Assembly (NCBI GenBank): GCA_951812925.1
Contig: OX638371.1
Coordinates: 47,032,101-47,096,100 of the forward strand
Source of the DNA: Calliopum simillimum
Lineage: Eukaryota > Arthropoda > Insecta > Diptera > Lauxaniidae
Direction of reading: 5' to 3'
Length of the DNA: 64,000 nt
This document shows positions 55,076 through 64,000 of this stretch, piece by piece. Below the pieces are notes generated by a model that was not told the origin of the DNA, did no database searches, and saw only the letters and a program-made list of their open reading frames with translations. The position numbers were made by a program, and so were the translations under genes. Positions within the stretch are counted from its first letter, which is position 1. Each line of letters starts with the position of its first letter.

Positions 55076-55259
55076 ATTTCTTGAACTTTTCGGAATAACG
55101 TGGTAAATACGTCATAGATTTAAATATTTTCGGTGTGTCGTCAATTTTTATCGCATCATGTTTTTCTTTATGTTCTTTTAAAATTCTTTCAATTATTGAC
55201 AAACAAATACTTAAAATATTTAGGGTTTCATAGATTAAGAGTAAACATTTAATAAACAT
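55002..55259 (-). pseudogene. Penelope-like reverse transcriptase C-terminal piece
   Basis: ILKEHKEKHDAIKIDD, then KIFKSMTYLPRYSEKFKKSD corresponds to the Y(L/V)P-x-SEK step between the Penelope reverse transcriptase and the GIY-YIG domain. The last ~20 codons (YNSVYRKTNTQFHTQ...) lie in the foldback arm. Same strand and order as the 52687 ORF, so one Penelope copy is split by 1.9 kb. Confidence 0.7.
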
Positions 55260-55379
55260 TCAATTTAGAAAATTCATCGGACAAAACTAAAGCACCCCCT
55301 TCTTAACATTTAATAAAAACTTTTAAAATTAATATTTAGTTGAAAACCCATTATACTGGGTAACATAAGCACATCTTTA

Positions 55380-56000
55380 AAGCATAGACATTATACTTAT
55401 TATTAATGATGTCCTGCGATATCCCTTCCCAAGGCTACTTTCAAAGCTTCAAAGAAATTTTTCTTGGTTTTGCAATTTTCCTTGTAGATTTTCGTGCTAA
55501 CGATCTCCCAGAGGTTCTAAATGAGATTCAATTCTGGGGACTGGCAAGGCCAACCAAGAACTTGTATCCCATTGCTCTGAAACCAGGCTTTACAAATGTA
55601 AGCGGAATGTGCTTGGATCGTTTTCGTGTTGGAACCTTCATTTAAGTGACATCTCTTGATCGGTATTAGGCAGCATCACATCATTTGGTATGTCAAAGTG
55701 CATAAAACAATCCATAATTTCTTTAGTCTAATGAATTGGCCCACTCACTTGACCAGAGAAAAAACCCCAGACCATTACAATTCGTCCTCCGTACTTTACA
55801 GAGGCTTTGCAAAACTTTGGTTTCAATCTATTTCCTTTTGGTCTGCGTACTCGCCTTAATTCATCCGTTTTAATTCATGGTTTTTTGCGCAATTGTCACA
55901 GCTTTATTTTGACACCAAAAATTTAAAGATTGGATCATACATAACGAATTTGAGGTCTTTTGAACGAAAAATTTCTATTCATTTTAGTTACGAAAATGCT
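55380..56000 (-). pseudogene. Tc1 transposase relic
   Basis: Minus-strand pieces in order: LRRVRRPKGNRLKPKF, KYGGRIVMVWGFFSGQVSG, PIHWTKEIMDCFMHFDIPN, NDPSTF and LGWPASPQN-like sequence. These follow the Tc1 order from the RRP/GERL step to the SPDLNPIE region, with frameshifts throughout. Confidence 0.75.
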
Positions 56001-56326
56001 AACGTACGAGAACAGAGATAATTCAATTCAAGGCATCTATATATTAATACGTGAATAGTTTTTTTTGCGCCTCTTTTGCGAGCTAATCATTTAACCGATT
56101 TTCGATATTTTTTATATGAATAGTAGTGTGGTGTTGACAGTGTTGCCAAAAACAAATTGTCAAAATCCTTAAAAATCTAAAAAAAATCCTCAATTTTTAA
56201 CGAAATTCCTCAAATTTCGTTGTTGAGCGTTGTATTGACGATTTATTGACTAAAAAGGCCTCCTGGCCTTAGTTTCCTAGTAACTTAAAGATCCTATTTT
56301 GGTTTTTTAGCAGCAAAAATTATTGG

Positions 56327-57396
56327 CCCGTAGTTATAGACAAATTATAACCAGGTTTTAAGAACTTAGAGCATGTAAAAACGCACTCTAAGTTCTTAAA
56401 ATTTTAAAACCATGTAAAAAGCACTCTTATACCTTTTTTCACACTGGCATTCAAAACGGCTCGTTTTTCATATCATTCGTTTTTAAAACGCGATGTTTAA
56501 GTTTGCATTCACACTTGAATTTCTCGTTTTCCATGACAGCTCATGTCAATTTCCTGTCATAACTATCGGAAAATTTTTGAAAAACAAAATAAAAAGAAAA
56601 CATTATATTTCAAGCTATATGTTTATATATGAAAATTTCTATATTCTTAAAATACACTTTTTAACGTTAATGCTTCTCTTTAAGCCCTGCTTCTATTCCA
56701 ATTTACCAGTTCCAATTTATCGATTCGAGCCAAACTCTTTGCCCTAAACCATACTACACCAGGATTTCATCTTGGTTGGCATTGAAATGTATCTTGGAGC
56801 AGTAAGGCTGGTCATTAGGCGCGATATTTGTTACAGCAATAGTGCAGGACTAACGGTGCAAACTCATATTGCGGCACAAGACAGCTGGAAAGAGCTTCAA
56901 CTATAAAGAATCATCACTATGAGCGATGACAACCAATTGGGCTTTCTTCTGTTTAGAAATTTAGTAACGGTGTTGTACCAGGCATTGGTTTCTTTTGAGT
57001 GGTCACACTTTTAAAAACTTTCGTAAACCGTTTTCTGGCATAGCACATGAATTTATTTTGGATTTTTGGTTAAATATTTTATCAATCTCAATATTAAAGT
57101 TTTTTGTTTTTTATTTCAAATTAATAATGCCAAATTTGGCATTTCAAAATTCACCACATTCAAAATTAACTACATTTATACACAATCGCACCTGTTTTCA
57201 ATGACAGTTTGGCTCGTTTTTGTAGAAAACAGGTTCTCATATGTTTTTGTTTGACGTTTTATTTGTATGGAAAACCAGCCGGACTTGTTTTTGCCTCAAA
57301 AACGAATGATATGAAAAACGAGCCGTTTTCAATGCCAATGTGATAAGGGTATTAGTTCTCAAAACCTGTTTTTAATTTGTCTATAGCTACTGGCCA
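56327..57396. mobile_element. Foldback element 12
   Basis: GTAGTTATAGACAAATTA (56331) is mirrored by TAATTTGTCTATAGCTAC near 57375, and the AAACGGCTCGTTTTTCATAT stretch (56455) by its complement near 57310. The central 56600-57200 is AT-rich with no gene. Confidence 0.8.
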
Positions 57397-58145
57397 TTGT
57401 GTTTTAACAAACAGCGCTTTATAAGATATAGTAGTTTGCCTAAGGTACTCGGCCTCCTAAGCTCATTTTTCTTTTAAATAGCCAAAAATTTGTGCATCTC
57501 ATTTTTTGACTGGCCCGTTTTTAAAAAATACAAAAAAAACCCTAGCTATACTTACCTCACTTGTCTGAACTCGGATATAAAAAAAATTTTGCAGAAAATA
57601 ATGCATTTCCTTCCTTCGTGAAAACTCATCTGACAGGTGAGAGGGGAGTGCAAGAAATATTTCCTTCAAGTTGTTTTTAGTAAATAGTCCATTTATCATG
57701 ATAAATTTATAATAAAAAAAAATATTTCCCATATATGAGCCCATGCGCCAAATTGGAGGGCTAGCTGGTAAGTGAGATTACCGGTTGGGCAAAAATGGGT
57801 TAAACAGCCAAAAAACCATGTTTTGCGATTTTCATGCTTATTAGGCTAAGATATTTCGGAAAAAAAAGAGATACAAATATAATTCAAAGTGGGTTTTGCA
57901 GAAAAAAACTTTTAACTGGCATATCAGCTTTTACAATTTAAATAACTTAAAATTTTGCGAAATCCAAACAAGACAGATCAGTTTTGCTAATAAATTCAAA
58001 TGCAGCATCAAAACATACATCGAAAATATTTTCTCCCGTTTCTCTTTGTTGTTGTCTTTTTTTATATAAGTATTTTAATAAAATTTAAAATAGATAAACT
58101 TTTTGTAATTGTTTAGTGCGAAGTTTTAAAACTTAAAAGTATATG
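57397..58145. other. AT-rich interior, no gene seen
   Basis: Part of the hAT-like element. No motif or coding potential recognised. Confidence 0.5.
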
Positions 58146-58311
58146 TGACTTGGTCTATTAAAAGGGGGCTTACGTGCGAAAAAAAAATTTTCGTGAAAAC
58201 AGCTGGAAAACACTTTTAAATGTCAATTTATGCGAATCGGCAATAAATTGGGAAATTTTTTTTTGACACGTAAGCACCCTTTTCATAGACCAAGTCACTT
58301 ATATAAATCTC
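58146..58311. mobile_element. ~166-bp MITE
   Basis: GTGACTTGGTCTATTAAAAG (58146) and CTTTTCATAGACCAAGTCAC (ending near 58310) form ~38-bp inverted ends with GGGGGCTTACGTG inside. TATA-like sequence on both sides fits a TA target. Confidence 0.75.
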
Positions 58312-59006
58312 ATAAATATTATGTAACGGAAGCATATTAGGTACATTTCATATTATTATAATGCAATTAATAAATAAAATTCAGTTGAATAACTTAAGAA
58401 TACAAAAAGTGATCTTTAAATTTTTAAAATAATTCAGAGTGCAGTCCTTAGAAAAAGAGGTCTCAATAAGTTTCAAAGGAGTTTTGAAATATCTAAATTC
58501 TGTTGCTCCAATTTATTTGGTACATTTTTTCTCCCGTCGAGCAAACCAACGTTACCAGAGTTGCGTGTGTTAAGTTTAAGCAATTGCAAAGTGTGAACAT
58601 CTCGTGAGTGTGACCCTTATTTATGATGGTAAAAACAAAAGCCTATTCAATGGGTAAAGTAGAAATAATACGTTAGTAAAAAAATTTCCTCAAAAATTCC
58701 TCAAATAAAAATTACTCAAAAATTCCTCAAGAGGGTCATGAATTCCTCACGTTTTGAGGAACTCCCCACATTTTGGCAACACTGGGTGTAGAATGCACGA
58801 ATCCAAAAATTATTCTCATAAGTTGCCATTAAGGCATTGAAAAACAGGATCAAAGTTTCCCATATAATTACAACAACAACAGCATCCACAATGTTATGCT
58901 GTTTAAGAAAGGGAATGACACAGTGAAGTGAGAGAAATTTTGTTGTTGTTGTTTTTCTCTTGCTTGCTAAAACCCGTTTCGTTGCACTCTGTCTACGTTC
59001 TGCACT

Positions 59007-59690
59007 GATATTTTGGATGTTTTTCGATACTTTGGGACTTTCACCGATATTTTGGATGTTTTTCGACAGTTTTGGACTTTTACCGATATTTTGGATGTTT
59101 TGCGATACTTTTGGACTTTTACCGATATTTTGGATGTTTCTCGATGCTTTTGAACTTTTACCGATATTTTGGATGTTTCTCGATACTTTTGGACTTTTAC
59201 CGATATTTTGGATGTTTCTCGATACTTTTGGACTTTTATCGATATTTTGGATGTTTCTCGATGCTTTTGAACTTTTACCGATATTTTGGATGTTTCTCGA
59301 TACTTTTGAACTTTTACCGATATTTTGGATGTTTCTCGATACTTTTGGACTTTTATCGATATTTTGGATGTTCCTCGATGCTTTTGGACTTTTACTGATA
59401 TTTTGGATGTTTCTCGATACTTTTGGACTTTTATCGATATTTTGGATGTTTCTCGATACTTTTGGATTTTTATCGATATTTTGGATGTTTCTCGATACTT
59501 TTGGACTTCTATCGATATATTGGATGTTTCTCGATACTTCTCGATATTTTGGATGTTTCTCGATGCCTTTGGACTTTTACCGATATTTTGGATGTTTCTC
59601 GATACTTTTGGACTTTTACCGATGTACATACCGATGTTTATCGATACTTTTGAGGTCTTTTCGATATTTTGGATGTTTTCCGATATTTTT
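59007..59690 (+). repeat. 39-bp minisatellite, about 17 copies
   Basis: GATATTTTGGATGTTT starts at 59007, 59046, 59085, 59124 and onward every 39 bp. Because 39 is divisible by 3, the 260-codon plus ORF (IFWMFLDTFGLLP repeated) and a 243-codon minus ORF both stay open; I regard them as by-products. Flanked by TTGTTGTTG tracts near 58870 and 58942. Confidence 0.95.
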
Positions 59691-59760
59691 TGGCACAAAC
59701 ACTACACCAATTTTTATGTTATTCGGTTTTAACATATACTGAGCCTGCTGCATATAAAAA

Positions 59761-59975
59761 ATGTTACAACGATTAATGAATACTCAATGTTCTGGCTTTC
59801 TTTTTATCAAACGGTACTCGGAAAAAGTGTATCTATCTCAAAGTAAAAGGCCAAATTTTGGCCACCGGCGATCAGTTTGTATAATTGCCTGTATTTCAAT
59901 TTTTCATTTGAAAGGACTCAAGTTTGTTATGTATGATCCAATATAAAGCTGTGATGATTGCGCAAAAAACCATTT
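59761..59975. repeat. Inverted scrap matching the Tc1 relic at 55877
   Basis: TTGTTATGTATGATCCAAT and GATTGCGCAAAAAACCAT are the complements of sequence at 55880-55950. This may be the other arm of a third Tc1 inverted dimer, split by the hAT-like element and minisatellite. Confidence 0.5.
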
Positions 59976-60937
59976 TAAGTTTTTTTAATTTAACATTGTT
60001 TTAAGCAAGATATATGTAATTAAAGGAAAGTGGTTTTCGGTTTTTTCAGTACATTTTCTCAATAAAACGGGCAAAAAGAAAAGTCTGTCGACCGATTTAA
60101 AATTTTTTTTTCGGATTGGAAATTCTTGTTATTTTTTGCATCGTTCGTCATTTTTTTTTTTGAAATTCTGACGGCTAAAATTTTTTTAATTATTTTTTGC
60201 GCGGATGTAAATCGTGATTTTGGATTTGTAATTTTATCCGGAAACTGAGACGTGATGGAAAATTTTTGTAAATGCAGCCCTACTATATCAATAGCAAGGA
60301 ATAATAATTACATAGTCCGAACTCAGATAAAATCAAAAGTCTGAAATTCGTTGAACAGTGTTATTTTATGAAACTTGATCTTTTTAAAATTTTTAATTAC
60401 AGATATCAAAATTTTAATTTTAAACTACTGTAACTCAACTATTTTTTAATCGATCCAAACAAATAATACACCATGAGAAACATAATTTAATTTTTTTTTG
60501 TTTGAAATCGGACTAGCTGTGTTATCTTTACAGATTAGTTGAAGTAAAGTCATATTCAGAAAAAACATTTTTTTTTACATAAGGCAACACTACACGAACG
60601 AAAACTTAATTTTTAATTTTTTTTTAACCAAGCACATTCCAAGCAATCGAAATAATTTGAATCATACGAATCACAATTTTATTTTGTGAACAGTGATATT
60701 GGGAAATTGATGTCCCTATTATTTTTCACAGGCTAAACTGAGCTCACATCGGAAAATGATCAATAACTGTGAAACGACTCAAAATAGTTTTGCTCTGATA
60801 ACGGTTATTGACTGTATGGACATTGATATTGAAAATTTAGCGTGACATGTTTGCTTAACTAATTCAAATTGAATCAGAGTTATGTTTGAACTGTTTGATG
60901 CAAGTGGCCGTATTTTTTTTCCGCATGACTGTATATT
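59976..60937. other. AT-rich sequence, no gene seen
   Basis: Nothing recognised; ends with ACTGTATAT, the left target copy of foldback 13. Confidence 0.5.
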
Positions 60938-62158
60938 AGACCGGTGCGTTTTGGACGAATGTTTAAAATTCGTCGCGCAACCGGCAGAATCGTAAAATGT
61001 AACTATCGACATGAAGATTGCCGGCCACCCTTGCTCTGAGAGATGACGGGAAGAGAGGTCGATATATTTTTGAAGGTTGAAAAACGTGGTTTAAAAATGC
61101 ATGCTCATCGGTCCGAAATGAATCAATTCTCAGCTTCGTAGTAGGTCGAAAATTGAAATCCAAGACATGGATTCATATGTATTTTTTCCCGTAGAATCGA
61201 ATGGTACCATTAGTTTTCTGACTAGACTATTTTTGGCGTTAAGTGAACTTTTCAGCTCAAAAAAGTCGAAATTTTTCGAAAACCACCTGTTTGAATACTC
61301 CACAATTGAACAGAAAAAATCTTAGAAATATTTGAAATGTATATTTTGTTGGGATTTTTCCTGACAAATCCAGTGGTACCATCTTTTTGCGTTACGACAT
61401 TATTTTCATTCATGAAAAACGAATTTTTGATTTTTTTTATCAAAAAATATCACTAAATCCGGCGTAAATATTTAGTCAACGACGGTTGCCACCGTCCGGA
61501 AGGTTTTTTTATTCCGGTGACCCCTAGTAAAATTTTTTTAGAATATTTTAGGAATTTTTTTTAACCTATTATAAACAAGTTTTTGGAAAAAGGGGTCAAA
61601 AAGACCCTTAAAAACGCGATATAATGGGCTAAGATGTTCACATATGTAACTTAATGTAAAATCAAACATGGAACAATATTTTAGAACATCTAAACCCATT
61701 ATATCGTGTTTTTAATTGTCTTTTTGACCCCTTTTTCCAAAAACTTGTTTATAATGGGGTTAAAAAAATTTCCAAAAATATTCACCGGGTCACCGGAAAA
61801 AAAAAAACCGTCCGGACGGTGGCAACCGTCGTTGACTAAATATTAACGCCCGATTTCGTGATATTTTTTGATAAAAAAATCAAAAATTCGTTTTTCATGA
61901 ATGAAAATAATGTCGTAACGCAAAAAAAATGTTACCACTGGATTTGTCAGGAAAAATTCTAACAAAATATACATTTAAAATTTTTCCAAGATTTTTTCTG
62001 TTCAAGTGTGGAGTGTTCAAACAGGTGGTTTTCGAAAAAATTTCTTCCCGTCATCCCTCAGAGCTAGGGTGGCGGTAATGTTCATGTCGATAGTTACACT
62101 TTACAATTCTGCCGGTTGCGCGACGAATTTTAAACATTCGTCCAAAACGCACCGGTCT
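60938..62158. mobile_element. Foldback element 13 with 9-bp duplication
   Basis: ACTGTATAT at 60928-60936 and 62159-62167 flanks ends AGACCGGTGCGTTTTGGACG and its complement. Arms pair along their length (GGTTGCCACCGTCCGG near 61484 with its complement near 61810; GGGTCAAAAAGAC near 61594 with its complement near 61715). A 9-bp duplication is the Mutator-like hallmark. No transposase. Confidence 0.87.
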
Positions 62159-62345
62159 ACTGTATATGGTGTAAAAGCTGGGCGGGGTCGTTAGAATTGT
62201 TCCAAGATACGTGACAAAAATAGGAAGTGATTTTTATGTGCATCTATAAAAGTTAAAAAATTATTAAAAAATTAGTTAATGCGACTAAGGACTGCGTTCG
62301 ATAAAATTGTCCCACACATTTTATCCAATAACTTGTTTAAAAATT

Positions 62346-63190
62346 GTATGTATGTATGTATTCTCCTTTAACTCCTAGGAGGAGCATAGGGCCAATATGA
62401 AATCTCTCCATTTGTCACGATCCCTTGCGATGACTTTGATCTCTTGCCACGATTTTCCCGATTCTTGGATTTCCTTTTCCAACGACCTTTTCCAGTTGGT
62501 TTTGGGTCTACCACGTCCTCTACTGCCTTGTGGATTCCACTCAAGGGCCTGGCGACAAACTTCGTTGTGTGGTTTCCGGAGAGTGTGACCAATCCATCCC
62601 CATTTGCGCAGCTTGATTTCGTTTGCTATAGCCTTCTGTTGGCATTTTTGATGTAGCTCGGCATTTGATATAGTGCGAGGCCACCAAACCTTTAGTATAC
62701 GCCTTAAGCATTTGTTGATGAATACTTGCAGCTTGTTTGTTAGTTGTTCAGTAACAAGCCATGTTTCGCACCCATATAACAAAACCGATTTCACATTCGA
62801 ATCAAAAATGCGCACTCTCGTTTTGGTGGATATAACGGATGAAGACCATATTTTGTTCAGTTGAGCAAACGCGCCTTTTGCTTTTGCTATTCTTGAGTTG
62901 ATATCCTCTTTTGCTCCACCATCCATGGAGATAATGCTGCCTAGATACGTGAAGCTATCGACGTTTCCGATGTCATCACTGCCAGCTTTAAACGTGATGT
63001 CATTGCTTGCGTTTAGCTTCATGCTTTTAGTCTTGGATACGTTGATTTTTAGGCCGGCCTTTTGTGATTCCAAGACAAGGTCTTCAATTTTGCTTTGCAT
63101 ATCTGAATGTTTGGACGATAAGAGGCAGATGTCGTCAGCGTAGTCGAGATCTTCCAGATGTTCGGTAAAGTTCCATTGAATACCCCTTTT
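62346..63190 (-). mobile_element. RTE-clade LINE, 5'-truncated
   Basis: Tail GGAGAATACATACATACATAC (minus strand, about 62346-62366), coding to about 63185 where the sequence stops matching LINE. Its 3' end equals that of the internally deleted RTE at 34087. Confidence 0.85.
62375..63100 (-). pseudogene. RTE reverse transcriptase C-terminal part
   Basis: 241 residues plus an open upstream extension to about 63185 containing GIQWNFTEHLEDLDYADDIC, which carries the catalytic YADD. Then KAGLKINVSKTKSMKLNAS, DSFTYLGSIISMDGGAKEDI, RVRIFDSNVKSVLLYGCETW and RKWGWIGHTLRKP, ending GKSWQEIKVIARDRDKWR and LALCSS. This is the RTE-clade pattern. The frame is intact but everything before the YADD is lost, so it is a dead copy. 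Confidence 0.9.
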
Positions 63191-63309
63191 GGCCTTATTA
63201 AGAGCTTACTCAATTCAAAATTTTTTTTCGCAGTAGGCTTTGAATTGAATGTACCAAAACTATGGTTTTCAAATTTTGTCCCTAGTCAGTCATATTTACT
63301 TAAAAATGG

Positions 63310-64000
63310 CAAACGAGCTATAAGTTCAAAGACTATAATAAAAATTTTTGAAGACCACCCGGGGTAGACTACCAATAGAATTGCTCGGAAAAGCTAAGTT
63401 AATGTGAAATTGGTATCAAGAGTTCTGAAAAAATTTAAGGAAGACTTGGATGGGTTTCGAAAGCCAGGTTTCGCGAAAGAAAAAGGCATTCGTGACCAAA
63501 ACAAAAAGAAGAACTTCGTCACAATTTTGAAGAGAACCCCAACATTTCATGCAGAAAACTGGGACAGAAGGTAAAGTGTTCCGAGTTTTTAGTTCGCAAG
63601 GCAAAAAAGGAGGTTAGTTTGAAGACATTTAAGGTACAAAAAGTTTCTGATAGAAATGCTATGTGTTCTTCAAAACAACACGCCATAAAATTGAAAATTA
63701 ATTTTTTTTCCATAAATTCAAATGCTGCATCATGGACGACAGAACGTATGTCTTAGCCTATTTTACGCTGCTTCCAGGCCAAAAATTTTACACTGTAAAC
63801 TCGCGGGGGAATGCGGACGAAAAGCTTTAGTCAAAAAAGCAGTCAAAATTTCCTCGTAAGTTCTTGGTTTGGCAAGCACACTGCAGTTGTGGCAAAAGGA
63901 GCAATTCTTTTGTAACCACTGGAACAGTAAGCTCCGAATTCTATATTAAGGAATGCTTGGAAAAAGAGTTTAAGCCTTTCCTACGAAAGCATGAAGTTTC
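63310..64000 (+). pseudogene. Tc1/mariner-type transposase, cut by the window end
   Basis: Plus-strand pieces with frameshifts: KRAISSKTIIKIFEDHPG, RDQNKKK, NFEENPNISCRKLGQKV, LKTFKVQKVSDRNAM, then MDDRTYVLAYFTLLPGQKFY, KFPRKFLVWQAHCSCGKRSN and SFVTTGTVSSEFYIKECLEK. DDRTYV is the first catalytic Asp region. The last catalytic residue would lie beyond 64000. The family differs from the mariner at 11132 and from the Tc1 dimers. Confidence 0.8.

Larger units (their letters stand above)
56138..58784. mobile_element. hAT-like element with CAGTGTTGCCAAAA ends
   Basis: Ends CAGTGTTGCCAAAAAC and GTTTTGAGG...TTTTGGCAACACTG. The flanking octamers GGTGTTGA (56130-56137) and GGTGTAGA (58785-58792) match at 7 of 8. 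Inner arms share AAATTCCTCAAA-type phrases (56195-56225, 58680-58750). No transposase. A foldback (56327) and a MITE (58146) lie inside. Confidence 0.78.

Noticed and set aside
58960..59742. 260-codon IFWMFLDTFGLLP repeat protein
   Set aside because: 39-bp repeat unit keeps several frames on both strands open; no start context, no domain, no neighbouring gene structure.
1..64000. tRNA, rRNA, CRISPR or bacterial-type operon features
   Set aside because: None seen; the content is eukaryotic intron and transposon sequence, and the repeats here are palindromes, tandem arrays and TIRs, not spaced CRISPR units.

Overview
The window is AT-rich, intron-rich, repeat-dense insect DNA. Its one host gene is E(bx), which encodes NURF301, the BPTF-family large subunit of the NURF chromatin remodeller. 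Two plus-strand coding exons lie at 23799-27644 and 27699-28055, split by a 54-bp intron. The protein is very close to the Drosophila form (DDT domain, first PHD finger, same exon phases). With the mix of LOA, Jockey, RTE, Penelope, mariner and Tc1 elements this points to a higher fly (Diptera) with a larger, more repeat-rich genome than Drosophila; I cannot name the species. No 5' exon is seen in the 23.8 kb upstream and no 3' exon in the 35.9 kb downstream, so most of the window appears to be two very large E(bx) introns.

Layout, left to right. 149-5991: a full-length minus-strand LOA-type non-LTR retrotransposon with a 10-bp target-site duplication, intact ORF1, and ORF2 broken by a single in-frame TAG. 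6.3-10.1 kb: two adjacent ~1.9-kb foldback palindromes. 10.1-17.5 kb: a dispersed repeat (called D here, with a ~140-bp tandem module) carrying a CAGTG-ended element that contains a mariner that contains a CCCCGTAGCG-ended element, followed by a long inverted-repeat element with a smaller palindrome and a TTG/GGTGTT microsatellite. 18.2-22.6 kb: a Tc1-like element holding transposase, CR1-like LINE and Jockey LINE remnants and a 258-bp MITE. 23.8-28.1 kb: the E(bx) exons.

28.3-35.6 kb: a palindromic Tc1-like inverted dimer that took up three insertions, each with a further insertion inside it; the junctions can be read to the base because the opposite arm preserves the empty sites. 36.2-47.4 kb: one RNase H-bearing LINE split into pieces by a hAT-like element (with a piggyBac-like element inside), repeats and a large foldback holding a second Tc1 inverted dimer. 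47.4-55.3 kb: foldbacks and a Penelope-like element interrupted by two foldbacks. 55.4-64 kb: Tc1 relics, a hAT-like element, a 39-bp minisatellite, a foldback with 9-bp duplication, a 5'-truncated RTE and a transposase remnant cut by the window end.

Two themes stand out. More than a dozen long palindromes lie in what should be transcribed intron. Several unrelated-looking DNA elements carry their own short motif repeated in both orientations near their ends (GTATAAGTTGGGAC, ACCGGTTGTGGGCC, CGGACATAATCCCC, TGCCACGTTTGTGAC, GGTTATCGTGAATC), often with a TA duplication. All calls come from reading the sequence; no database search was run.
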